Assembly: GCA_032358165.1 (NCBI GenBank)
Contig: JAALGY010000054.1
Location: 2,294,001-2,358,000, forward strand
Reading direction: 5' to 3'
Source: Diplosphaera chodatii
Lineage: Eukaryota; Chlorophyta; Trebouxiophyceae; Prasiolales; Stichococcaceae
Length of the DNA: 64,000 nucleotides
How positions within the stretch are numbered: the stretch's first letter is position 1; each line of letters starts with the position of its first letter. Positions 11,003-22,214 of this stretch are shown in pieces. The notes under the pieces are model-generated. The model had not been told where the DNA came from, did not search any database, and was given only the letters and a program-made list of their open reading frames with translations. A program made the translations under genes and the position numbers.

Positions 11003-14000
11003 ATGAGACTGACCGTGGAACGCCTCGCAAGCGTGGCAGCGCTGACCGTGCTCTGCCTCGTCAGGGCGGTGGATGCGAAAGGCGCTCAACACGCCGATGA
11101 GGCTGGTCCACATGACCACAGTGGCAAGATGGTGCACATAGTGTTCTCCAATCACCTGGACATCGGCTTCGACGGCATCGACCCGCAGCTGGGCACCGAT
11201 GATGCGGTCATCAACAAATACTTCGACGAGTACTTCCCACGAGCGGTGAGGGATCTGGATGCAGCCCGCGACAGCAAGCAAACATTCAGCGTGATGCATC
11301 AGGAGAGCAAGTGAGATGGTGTGTGCTTATTACGCAGATCGACACAGCAAAGCAGTTGCGCAAGAGCGGCAGCAATGATAGCTATATCTGGATGACACAT
11401 GTGAGGAGCTGCATGCTGTGTTCCATGCTAGCGCAGCTAATGATGACAGACATATGAGCAAGCGATGCACAGGCATGCAGACAGCCTCAGGATGCGTCTG
11501 GTGCTTGCTCCTGTGTGTCGTACTTGCCGGCAATAGCAGCGGCTGTGATGAAGCCGACCTGCTGCAGGCGTACCTCATCTCCCTGTACATGGACTGCCCG
11601 CCCGGCATGGGGCTGCACTGCCCAAGCGCAAAGGAACGCGCTGCAGTAGAGGCCGCCATACGAAAGGGCATTATCACCTGGCACGCCTTCCCGCACAACG
11701 CGCAGGTGCAGCATGTGCCGGCTCGCAAACCGGGCCTTCTCCTCGACACACTTCAACCACCCTGTCGCTCCGTGGGCTGTGCTGCTGTGCACGCAACAGT
11801 TGCTGGAATGCGGTCTGCCGGCAGGACACCGCACATGACCGCAGCAGCAGATGGGCAGTGAAGCGGCCGTCAGGCATATCCTAACCCATGCACATGCTCA
11901 TATGCATTGGGAATACGATGCTTGATACTGTGGACCCTGGCTGTGCACAAGACGCCGTGGCTCATCTGTGCACAGAAGTGGACGTATGCCACATGCAGAT
12001 CGAGCTGATGGACTCGGACATGGTGGAGTATGCCATCGATATGGTGCACGAGCTGGACCGCACCTACGGCTTCCAGCCCAAGCGCACAATGTCCCAGGTG
12101 CAGCGGCTGAGACGGAGCGGAATGGATCATCTGCAGCGTAGGCTGCACCACTAGCCCTGCATCTTGTGTAAAACGCACAGCCAGCTGTTCACAGAGAGCG
12201 CAATCTGCGAAGAAGTGGCCTGTTGATGTGCACACACTGCGTGCTACTGTTGCATATAGCGCCTTCAGAATGCAATATGGCATGACGATACGTGCCTGTA
12301 CTTGCACATTGCCATGCCCATGGCTTCATGCCAGTCAAATTTTCGAAAGCCAATCATGGCTCATGGTGGGGTGGCTTGACCAAGGCAATGTGATGTGCAC
12401 TGCAGCGGGATGTGCCGGGGCTGACGCGGGCAGCGGTGCCCGTGCTGGCGCACCCCGGCTGGCAGATAGGGCTCGAGGTATGCTGACATAGATTCCGTCC
12501 ACAGCGTATTTGCATGCTGTCTGCAGAATAGGTCAAGGTCTCTCGCGTGCCTTCTCATGGGCAGATCTCAGATGCCAGCATTGGGCAACTGCTGGCCGCC
12601 CTCATCTGGCTAAGCTGGCGTGTGATACGCATGCCGTTGCTCTGATCGTTTTCGGTCTCTAGCACCGCTGCAGGGCATCTCGGTGGGGGTGAACAGTGGC
12701 TCAGCACCGCCGGACGTGCCGCGCAGCACGCCGTTCCTGTGGCGCGATGTCGCCAGCGGCGCGCAGCTCATCGCCATGTGGCATGCGGGCGGATATTCTG
12801 GCGAACCTGTGGACAACGCGGACGAGTGCATGAAGGTGCAGTTTGTGACAACTGGCGTACACCTGCATGTACACAAAGCAATCCAGCATGTGAAGGCGTA
12901 GTCTCAAGCGCGTTGCTTTCGGGAGTTCCCTACACAGACGTCGCAGTGCGGTGCAGGTCAAGGGCTTTGACCACATCCTGTGCTGCGCCTGGCGGGGTGA
13001 CAACGGCGGCCCCCACTCGCCACACGAGGTGCCCGCTGCCTTGCATTGCTTCTGCACGTGCCCCTCATATGGTGCTCACTGACATCAGCTACCAGGAGAG
13101 CCGTGTGAGAGGTTGGTCCCTACAGTCCGCAGCAAGATGTCCGGTTCACACACTTTCACATGTGCAAATGGCACAGGTCCGGAGGACCATGCAGCGCGTG
13201 CGGCGGCAGTTCCCTGGTGCGCATGTGCGGGCGTCCACCTTAGACGCCTTTGTGCTGCCGCTGGCGGAGGCGGTCCGTAAGGGCCTGAAGCTGCCTGTTG
13301 TCACACAAGAGGTGCGTCCACTGTTCCCAGATGCGCATGGAAAATCAGCGCTACCAGCTTACCTGCAGGCCATGTTGATGTGCAAACTCGCCCAAGCGTC
13401 CAACTGCCTGTTGATGTGCTGGCCAGCTGCAGATTGTGCTCCGTTGAAACTGCTGCAGATTGGCGACACGTGGATCAATGGCGTAGCGTCCGATGCGGGC
13501 AAGCTGGCTGATTACCGAGCGCTGCAGCGCATGCGCCGGAAGCTCAGCTACGACCACAGCCAGGACCCCGCATACCGCAACCTGTCCAGGTTCTTGCTGA
13601 AGGTGAGCGTGCTTGACAGTTCTCTCTGAACTCGCTGGGAGCGCTGACAATCAAGGCGCGGATTACATTCCTCATACCAAAAGTGTCACGCATAACTTTT
13701 ACGTCACTCTGGCCAACACACAACACTCATACCACTGCACTCAGGCATGCCCTGGTCTTCGGCAGGTACCAGAGCACACCTGGGGGGCAGACGTCAAGAA
13801 GGCGATGCCCGACTACCGCAACTGGAGCAATGCGGACTTTCATATGGCCCTGAGGGCCGGCATGTACAATGACGCGGTGCACTGCTGGAAGCGGCAGCGT
13901 GCGTACCTGGACTGGGGTCTGCAAGCGCTAGGTACGGGCCGACATGACGATGACACCCGTAGCGCCCACACACTGCTGATTTCACCCGCTAGACAATCAA

Positions 14001-17000
14001 GCGGCAGCCGCTCAGGCGGCTGGAGCATGGCAAGGACTCCTGACTGGATCGATATGGCCATCACTGGCCCAATCCAGTGCTGTACTGCACTACCAGGCTC
14101 CAGCCACATAACCACAATCGAACACATGGTGTTTGGGGACACATGAGTGTGATATTGCCAAGGACTTGATCGTCGCCCTACGGCTGATGCTTGGTTGCTG
14201 GTGATTATCGCTTCTGTGCAACTCGACCCTTGGTCTCCCATGCAGGCGCTTCTTCGCACGGGCAGGCTGCGGCAGCAGCGCTGCTGTCGACCCAGCAGCT
14301 GTTAACGGTTTGCAGTAGTCTTGCTACCAACCTGGAGAGTCAGACATCGAAAGACGGCTTCAACCATCCATTGGTGCTGCAACATTATTCGCTCTGAGGG
14401 TGCATACAGCAGTGTGCTGCTGTGCCACAGATGGCGCCCGACATGTCCGACGGTCGTGTCTGGCGGCGCGAGTGGCGCCGGCGGCTGCGGTCGACCCACT
14501 GGGACATCGAACTCAACCCGCGCACAGGTATAGAAAGGCGCCTGCTGAACCTGAGGACATGAAAACTTCGAGAAGCATGGAAAGTGCATGCACAGATGCA
14601 GATGGCTAGCGTTTGGCACAGTCGAGGGCTTGGTGCATGGTGCCAATTGACGTCATGTATGCATCTATTCATGCATGCAGGTGCGCTGGCAGGCCTGCGG
14701 AAGCGGTGGGGCAGCCGCCGAGGCGGCAACTGGGCACGCTGGTACAGCCTGCTGGGCCAGGTGCATCATGCACGAGCACTGAGCATGCATGAGTCAGGGG
14801 CCTTGATCCCATGTGGGCTGAAGGTTGGCATATGACTCGAAGAGTAAGGCAGAGTATCACTCGTCATAGTGGTTGGCAAGCAAGCTGTGGCAAATTGACG
14901 ACTGCAGGTGTCATACAGCACATATACTGAAGCCGACTATGATGCCATCTGGAAGCATTACGCCTACCGGCCCGACCTGCCTGATTGGTTCTACAAGGTG
15001 CAAACCAGCATCTGTCAAACCAACTTGCTATGCCCCACTCCCCATCTGCAGCTTGCACATCGCGCAGTCTACTGCAGACTGCAACCCTGCCGCATGGCTG
15101 ATGAACTGCTGACCGGCGCAGGACTTCGGCAAGCCCAACTGCTCGCGCTTTGCGTCGCCACACCGAGAGGACACTGTGGCGGTTGTGGAGGATGCCTGGG
15201 TGCACCAGCACGCTGACAAAGGTGAGCTTTGGCAACAATGCCTATGTCTTTGCTCGAAATATGGACACCTCTTAGATCGCCTGCGAGCGCACGATGAGGG
15301 TTCGTCTCTAGACCCTCTGCCGGCAAGAGCGACATGTTGCGGCGCGCTTGCCGCACGGCAGCGCTTGGTCCTATATGAGGCTTCCACCGGCCTGGAGTTG
15401 ACATCAGCAAGGGCAGCAAGCAGTACAGTCAGGGTTTCGAATGGTATACATTGACAGGGGCATCCTGCTGCACCGCAGGCTTCCATGTCGCTGTGAAGCT
15501 GAAGTTCCCACAGCAGGCCGTCGCCGAGGCTGGCGCACCCGCGGCTGTGTGGCTGGAGTACGCCTCGCTGCCGGACAGCCCGGCGCTGTACCTGGACGTG
15601 ACCTGGGTCAACAAGACCGCCACCCGTCTGCCGGAGGTTCGGCTGTCAACCTGACTACCTGCACTTCAGCTGTAGCAACGACCATGTTGGGTTTGCCCAG
15701 CTAGGCCGAGACATCCTTGTCAGGCTGCTCATGTTCTGCAATGGCGGGAGCTGAGATGACTGCTGTTGGTGAGGGCGGAATAGCACAGACTTTGGGTGTC
15801 CAGCAACCATCAAGTGCTGTCACCTCTGCGCTCATGCACGGCAGGCTGCGCTGGCACCAGGGGCTGTCTGCTGGAAAGCACACAGTTGCTGCATGCCATC
15901 TGCTATCAGCAGAAGGCCGTGACTGCTGTTGTGCAGGCGCTGTGGGTGGACTGGGAGCCCAGCAACAGGCAGGCAGACCCCAACTCGTGGCGCCTCTGGA
16001 AGCTGGACTCCCCCATCGACCCCGCGGACGTGCTGTTCAACGGCAGCCGCTCGCTGCACGCGGTCGGCGACCGCGGCTTCCACGTTGACAGCCGCAGCGG
16101 GCGCGAGCGGCTCAGCATCAGGTGAGCCCAGGCGTCTCAGGCTCCGCTCATGGGTTGCTGCTCCCTCTCTGTCGACCCCAGCAGCAGGGGCTCCTGGCAG
16201 CATGCTTGCGCAGGAGTATGTACTCTCGGGAAGGGCTGTGTGTCGATGCAGCACTGTCAATGCTGGTCCTGAATGGGATGCGAGCACACACCCTTATCAG
16301 ACACCCATGGTGACCGCATACACCTGAGCTGGCAGGGACCCAGACTGTACCTCTGGTACCGCTGAGAATGAGGGTTTGGTTGCAGGCCGCTGGATGCGGC
16401 GCTGGTCAGCCCGGGGCACCCGACGCCGTTCCCCAACCCAGACCGCCGGCCGGACCTGACGCGCGGCATGCACTCGCTGCTGGCCAACAACATCTGGTGA
16501 GGGGCATGCCAGGCTGCCACGCTTGGGGGACAGGGCACGGCACAAGATGGCCTGGGAGCAACGTGCACTTGCCTCAGGGCTGGACTGCTGCAGCAAGTGT
16601 GCAAACACTGACTGTGTGCCACATGAAAGGGGACACACAGTCATTCGTGCAGCTCTGACACCAGCATCGGTGCCCTGCAGGGGCACCAACTATGTCATGT
16701 GGCAGCCCTACCGGCCAGAGGACCGCATCCGCCGCTTCCGCTTCGTGCTGCAGGTAGCTCATGCAGTCAGCGACCTGATTGAAGTGCTCTTGCTTCCATC
16801 GTTCTTGGACAGCTTGACCCAGCATAGCAGCAACAGGAGAATATACGTCATGATGTCCGCCTGCAGGTCGAAGACCTGCGGGACAGCAGTCAACCTGAGC
16901 AGGACCGCTGGGTCGACGCTCATGTACTGGAGCGGCATCACCCATTCAATGCGCCCAGTGGTGTGCACTTGGGGCGCGTCGACCCCGATGCGGGGGCTGT

Positions 17001-17010
17001 GGCGCGATGA
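11003..17010 (+). CDS. Secreted GH38-like protein, DUF5054 family
   Basis: About 20 exons: 11003-11245, 11338-11400, 11568-11705, 11999-12097, 12406-12477, 12674-12835, 12957-13028, 13177-13311, 13459-13602, 13766-13931, 14246-14307, 14431-14527, 14681-14760, 14908-14997, 15122-15221, 15479-15636, 15937-16121, 16386-16496, 16681-16753, 16867-17010 (about 797 aa). The N-terminus is a signal peptide (hydrophobic SVAALTVLCLV, cleavage near AVDA). Next comes HIVFSNHLDIGFDGI, the H-x-D entry motif of the alpha-mannosidase (GH38) fold as found in DUF5054 proteins. Other family-like blocks are SVGVNSGSAPPDVP, WRGDNGGPHSP, VRASTLDAF, IGDTWINGVASD, VPEHTWGADVK, WYSLLGQVSYSTY and NYVMWQPY. A glycosidase-like role in the secretory pathway or outside the cell is inferred; no substrate can be named. 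Exons 11 and 20 are the least certain, since the exon 11 donor is weak and the last 47 residues match nothing I know. Confidence 0.85.
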
Positions 17011-17572
17011 GCGGCAGGTTTTGGCGGTCAGCGGCAGTGGACGCACCCTTTCGAGGAGCTCAGGATTCAGATGTCAACATGTATGGCTGGAATTTTCGCG
17101 TTCAGAGTGCAGCGATAGGAGCTGTCTGCAACACAATCTTGTAGTGTGTTGCATTGCATACCTGCAACGCTGCGGATGCTATGAGTACGGGCAGGCACAT
17201 TCAAGTACACCCGTACCCACCATGTGAGTACGGAGAACAGGTCTAAGCCTCGATGCACAACGCAGCACATGCACACGGCCTGCTTGTCTTCTTCTCCTCT
17301 GGGAGTGCTGTTGCTTGCAGGATATCTCATCTCTCAGAGGGCTAAGTTTCGTGTTGGCCGCAAAGTGTTCTGTGACCTCACGGATCTCACAAGAGGGTCA
17401 ACGCAGCCCCACTTTCTGGGTCCCAGCAGGGGAACCAGTGGTGAACTCTGATGTCACTCAGAATGCTTGCTTCTGCGCATCTGCTGCGTTGACAAACCCC
17501 CTGCATGCTTAACCACGCTGCGGCAGCGCGGTAGGGCAAGGCCGCAACACCTCATCCCAGCTGCCGCCCAAC
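17011..17572. other. Intergenic: 3' end of the GH38-like gene, promoter of thioredoxin-fold gene A
   Basis: Lies between the GH38-like stop (17010) and the next same-strand start (17573). The open frame from 17224 has no family resemblance. I see nothing further. Confidence 0.45.
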
Positions 17573-18211
17573 ATGCCGATACACACGATAGCAACACAAG
17601 CTGATTTTGATACATTGATCAACACATCAACAACCCCGGTGCGACGCTTGTAAGCAGGAACGTTGGTGGCAGATGATGCATGTCATGCTGACGGCAACTG
17701 CGCTGGGTACAATGCTGGGGTTCGTTCAATGAGCGATCAGTACCCAGCTTAGCCGTCAAGATGGCGTGTCACAATGCTGTAGGTAGTGGCGCTGTTTCAA
17801 GACTTCAGCGGTGGCGGCCGAGACCTGATACCTACCTTTGGCGACTTTGCCGCACGCTTTGCTGCCAACGCATGCTTCGTCGCTGTCGACACCGGCCTCA
17901 TGCAAGTGAGCCGCCACCTGCTGGTCAATGCATGCAGGTTTGCTGTGGTGCCCTGAGATCTTTTCTTGCACCTTGGCACAACTGCGGTTGAGTGCCTGCC
18001 GCTCCGGTACAGCACAGCCAGCCTCGGTGCACAAACGTTGCTGTGCCAGGGGATGATAGTTGCACTGCACCTACAGGGTGCGTCGGGCAGTGGCAACGCT
18101 CCGGAGTCCAGCATACGGGTCTACAAGCAGGGCCAGCTGATGGACACAGCCAGGAATGGCTCAGCGGGCGCCATCCAGAGCCTCATGGCGAAGCACGTGT
18201 TGTGCAAATGA
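17573..18211 (+). CDS. Small thioredoxin-fold protein A, no CxxC
   Basis: Three exons: 17573-17638, 17783-17905, 18077-18211 (107 aa), both introns phase 0. The protein has the length and order of a single thioredoxin domain: N-terminal helix (MPIHTIATQADFDTLI), central strand VVALFQDF, helix (IPTFGDFAARFA), strand CFVAVDT, then strand and turn IRVYKQGQLMDTA before the last helix. The position of the redox WCGPC motif reads DFSGGGRDL, so a dithiol function is not expected. The second small gene 0.7 kb downstream has the same plan and its first intron falls at the equivalent place (after the Pro before the VV strand), so the two probably arose by tandem duplication. Function unknown; a protein-binding or scaffold role is only a guess. 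It could be an isoform of a longer gene, but the 107-aa frame is complete. Confidence 0.65.
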
Positions 18212-18912
18212 GCCAGTCGCAGGAACTGCCACAATTCCACTGTCGTTCAGCAGCACTGCAAAGTGCAAACAGGGCCGGCAGGCAGCAGTGCAATCATATT
18301 TGAGGGCATGACGCTGCCGATGGCCCAACGTCAACAGCAGCTTACGCGTGTGCATGACAGCTAGTTGTGGGTGGTAGCGGACATGAGCGTGCGGGGTCTG
18401 ACAGGCGTGCAATACTGTGGTATCTCGTCGATGGGGTCTGCAAAAGCAGCCAGAGCAAACATCTGGATCTGCTGCACTCGGATCTCACCCTTGCTGCACG
18501 CACGTGCAAGTCCGAGAAATGCTGGCGAAGCTGCATCAAAGAACATCGGCTGAGGGCTTTTCTCTGCCGCAGCAGCAGTCGAGCTTCTACTGAGCATCAG
18601 GTACTAGCAACATCACATGTTTGCCGGCAACCCGGCTGATAAAACGCTGTCCCATTGCTTTCTCAGACTTGGCCATCGAGGTGCGTGGGCACGATGTGCA
18701 CTCCTGCAGAATGCAACAGATTAGCCCCTCTTGAACCGTCTGTTTGCCCTGACAACATATCAGAATCTTCTGATTGAGGATACATACGACGTCCCACCTT
18801 GGCGCGCTGCACATCCACCTGGAGGCCTGCATGCGGCAGGACACTCGTCTGACTACCGTCTCCTGCAGTGCAGGTTGCATTGTGAAGTCACCCGCGCTGT
18901 TTCTGCTGCATC
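18212..18912. other. Intergenic between the two thioredoxin-fold genes
   Basis: Presumed promoter of gene B. On the minus strand at about 18361-18597 an open frame reads smoothly (for example FFDAASPAFLGLARA) and contains donor- and acceptor-like sites, but I cannot match it to a family or connect it to other exons. It is therefore not called as a gene. Confidence 0.35.
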
Positions 18913-19879
18913 ATGTCCATCACGACGATCAACAAACTGAAGGAGTGGGAGTCGATGCTGAATGGCCCGCACCCAGTGAGTGATTGTGTGTGCGTCTGCG
19001 GAGTGCATCACCTGCTAATTTGCCACCCTGCAGCAGGCGAACAAATTGACAGGCAGTGTCGTCCGTGATACGCAGGTGGTTGTGTTCTTCACGGACTCGT
19101 CGGCAGGAGAAGTCCGCAACTTCAACATACTCAATCAGACGCTGCACGATGTTGCACAGCATCATCCTGAGAAGGTACAGCACCGCTAGGTGTGCTCAGC
19201 CGACAATGCCTTGCATCATGCGCCGGGTCTCAATTCAGGGTGGTCATGCTCAGCTGAACGCTGGTGTAGCAACAATGGGCAACTGTAACCGGCATGCAGC
19301 AGGCCCAAAGACGGCAGCATGCGTGTGGGCAGGTGCCAAATGAATATGTGCGTGCTTTGGCTGTGGTGTGCCAAGGCCGCTCCTCTAACCGTGCAGGCCC
19401 GCTACCTGACAGTGGACGTCGCCAAAGTAGAGGTGCGTCAGGCCTGTACCACGTTCTTACGCCTCTCCGATGATCTGCTTGCTTCAGCAGTAGTGCAAGT
19501 GCCCTCTCGTCTCGCACATCGATGCGGTGAGTGACAATAGATGACAAGGCTGCTGCTGAGGTGCAGGATGTGGCGGAGGCAGCCGGCGTCACCTCGGGGG
19601 TCCGGCTCCAGGTGTGGCGACGCAGTAGCGAGGCCGCTGCATGAGGCCAGCGATTCATGCTGGGGAAGCCCTCAACCTTGAAGTCTCGCATCACCCAAGA
19701 TCGTGCATCAGCCTGCGTCCTGCAGCCACCCCAAACGTCTGAGTAGTACCGCGCTCTGGGCCCAGGTGTACAAGCATGGCAAGCCGGCGGGCCAGGCGCT
19801 GCTGGTGGAGGACTACACAAATGTGGAGGATGCGGAGCCGGTGCTGATGCGGCACATCCAGAAGTCGGCCGGGGCTTAG
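18913..19879 (+). CDS. Small thioredoxin-fold protein B, no CxxC
   Basis: Five exons: 18913-18975, 19076-19174, 19397-19432, 19567-19611, 19766-19879 (118 aa), all four introns phase 0. The order matches a thioredoxin domain: MSITTINKLKEWESMLN helix, strand VVVFFTD, helix with NFNILNQTLHDVAQHHPE, strand ARYLTVDVAKVE, DVAEAAGVTSGV helix and turn, strand VYKHGKPAGQALL, final helix ending QKSAGA. The active-site position has TDSSAGEVR in place of WCGPC, so both cysteines are missing. An in-frame stop lies upstream at 18883, which favours a start at 18913. It shares the plan and first intron position of gene A. The role is not known; redox catalysis is unlikely. Confidence 0.7.
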
Positions 19880-20363
19880 AGCATGCCAGAGGCCACGCAT
19901 CTACAGCATGCAGCTTGGGGAGCAGCGATCGTAGGGTGAGCAGATTGAGGTGGTGGCCATGTTGGAACCCCACCATCTTCTGGCAGACAGTACACAGTGG
20001 AGGTCGTTGTGCGGCACACACGGCTACATTGCGGGGGATCTGCGGCACACGTGCACATCTGGTGCAGCATGCCAATAGCTGCGCTGCTGCCGTTGTGGAG
20101 TACTGGCGCTCTTGCAGCATGCAGCGCCGTGGTCACAATTGCACACGGGTGTCAAGGCTGTCATGTCAGTGGAAGGCCCTATTAAGGTGCACACCACAAG
20201 CTGCAAATGCGATGCAAGCCGGCTTACTATACGTATGAGGCTGTATCTGTACATGTTTCGTCCTGGTCATGACCTGCATGCTTCATTGACAGCAAATATA
20301 TTTTAGGGGAGCACAACCAGCACATGGTCCAAGCTGCCCTGTCCTTTCTACACACTGACATAT
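19880..20363. other. Convergent 3' ends of thioredoxin-fold gene B and the mTERF-like gene
   Basis: This 484 bp separates the stops at 19879 (+) and 20364 (-). I find no coding signature. Confidence 0.45.
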
Positions 20364-21614
20364 TCAGCTGCGATACGCTTCAGGAGGAATGGGGTGCGAG
20401 GCAAGCCACCTGCTGTACCCCGGGTTCCGAGCAGCAAAGTCCTCTTCTCCCATTTTGACCCATCCCTCAGCAAATCGGTGAGGGGTTCCTGCCCCACAAA
20501 GGTAGCGCAAACGCCACACCCTGAAAGACGCGGCTGACAACACCCGGGCTATCCCTGAAGCTGGTGTGTGTCCTGCACCTATGTGTTTGCGTGCCAGATC
20601 GTATGCTCGGAGCTGCTGGATCCTCCAAACCATGACATCTGAGGACATGCTCAAAGTACTGGGGTTGTACTGCACCACTGCCCGCACGTCATCGTTGCCA
20701 AGCCCGCTGGCCATCTGAAGCGATGCCCAGTTGGCTGCCAGCGTCTTCTCTGCATTGGCCAGTAGGCTTGGCTGCCCACTCAGCACCCGAGCTACGTCCA
20801 GCTGTGGGTGCAGCTGCTGCAAAGCTGCAAACCGACGCTCAAGCACCGCTTTGGGGTTGTCCAAATTCAGGAGTCCAGGCGCCTTCGTCACGACATCTGC
20901 AACGTCGAGACTGATGCCCAGCTGGTCCAGCACCGGCAGCAGCTTCACCACTCGGCCAGCAAGTATGCCATACCCCGCAAGAAAGAGGCTGCTGTTCTGC
21001 GTCAAGCGAATGCCTTGCTTTGCCAGCTCACGCTCAGCAGCTTGTATCCTCCGCAGCAGGTTGGCTGGACAGTTGTTATGTGCTATGACTTGATAATGGA
21101 ATAGAGCAAGTCGCCACGGATCATCTGCCCAACTGCTGGCTGCAGCGGCATCACGTACCCTTGCCATGTAGTCACCCAGGAACTCCAAGTCGCGGTGCCG
21201 TGAATGTCTTGCAGCCCACTTGACGATCTTGCTGCGCAGCCGCCGCTGCTCCGCCTGCTGCTCAGGCTGCACCTCGGCCTCTAGCAGCAAGGCGCCCTGC
21301 TCTGTCCAGAACTGCAGCACGGCTGCCTCTGTGGCGGCATCCCACGGCACATCTTTGACACGGGTGTGGCTGGCGCGGGTTGGCTTCGGAGCAGCGGGCT
21401 TTGGAGCAGATGGTGCTGTGTTCTGGCGCCGCTGCTGCGGCGAGCCGTCGTCCTGGTGGCCGTCAGCGTTTGTTGCTGCGCATCTGGCTGAGGAGCGTGC
21501 GCCTGTGTGCCGGGCGCCTGCGGCCGTGCTGACGCTGTGGCGAGCTGCCGCGGGGGCTGCACGGCTGTACGGCTGTGGCCCTAGGCACACCGGGCGGAAC
21601 ACGCTGCGCACCAA
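20364..21614 (-). CDS. mTERF-like organelle protein
   Basis: Single uninterrupted frame of 416 aa. mTERF proteins are arrays of ~30-residue helical repeats that bind nucleic acid in mitochondria or chloroplasts and act in organelle transcription or RNA metabolism. Repeat-like units appear in the middle and C-terminal half: VVKLLPVLDQLGISLDVADVV followed by TKAPGLLNLD, then FAALQQLHPQLDVARVLSGQ with PSLLANAEKTL, then LGNDDVRAVVQYNPSTLSMS. The first ~90 residues are rich in Ala/Ser/Arg with few acids, consistent with organelle targeting. Between them is a helical, charged segment of unknown role (about 95-210). The lack of introns stands out. mTERF membership is judged from repeat spacing and the Pro at repeat starts; the target organelle cannot be decided by eye. 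Confidence 0.72.
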   Translation of the reverse strand: MVRSVFRPVCLGPQPYSRAAPAAARHSVSTAAGARHTGARSSARCAATNADGHQDDGSPQQRRQNTAPSAPKPAAPKPTRASHTRVKDVPWDAATEAAVLQFWTEQGALLLEAEVQPEQQAEQRRLRSKIVKWAARHSRHRDLEFLGDYMARVRDAAAASSWADDPWRLALFHYQVIAHNNCPANLLRRIQAAERELAKQGIRLTQNSSLFLAGYGILAGRVVKLLPVLDQLGISLDVADVVTKAPGLLNLDNPKAVLERRFAALQQLHPQLDVARVLSGQPSLLANAEKTLAANWASLQMASGLGNDDVRAVVQYNPSTLSMSSDVMVWRIQQLRAYDLARKHIGAGHTPASGIARVLSAASFRVWRLRYLCGAGTPHRFAEGWVKMGEEDFAARNPGYSRWLASHPIPPEAYRS

Positions 21615-22214
21615 AGCAAGCGCAGGTCAACACAGGCTGGGCGCCATCACGCTGCGGTTTGCGGACTTCACCTTCACATGCCCATGCACAAGTCATCGCA
21701 GGTCTGCTACTCATGCGCGGTGGCCTATCACCTGGACAGTCTTCCCGCGGTGAATACGGTGTGGTGCTGCGGCGGAAGAGAGTGCATTCTGGCAACTCCA
21801 AGAGCTCTCCAGCGTGCTGCGTGCCAAAGAAGTGCCTTCAGCGCACTGGCATCTTATGAGGTGCGTTGCTTGCGCGATCACAACTTGACGCACTGTAAAC
21901 ATCGTATTTGATCTGAAGTTCGCGGTAACTCGTGCCAACAGCAGTTGACGATTAGTATCCCAGGACCCCCGCACCTGCCGAGGAAAGCAAACGTGCTCGC
22001 AGGGCGTCAGTCTGTTGAGACGCGGGGCAAACGATGCTGTAGGTTTGTTGCAGAGGAACGCCGCAGGCTGCAACGTCGATGTCGTGTGGATGCATGGATT
22101 TCTGATCGCCAGCTGATAGAGACTCGATCTTGTACGGCACAAACCCTTCCTTGTACTCGATGCAGTTGTATTTTTGCAATTTTGTAACACCCTGGCTGAC
22201 GCTTCCCATCCCCA
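21615..22214. other. Intergenic: mTERF promoter and amidohydrolase 3' UTR
   Basis: Both flanking genes read leftward, so the 600 bp holds the 3' UTR of the amidohydrolase and the promoter of the mTERF-like gene. No other gene is evident. Confidence 0.45.

Noticed and set aside
18361..18597. Minus-strand frame between the thioredoxin-fold genes
   Set aside because: Some splice-like sites and smooth sequence, but no family match and no partner exons.
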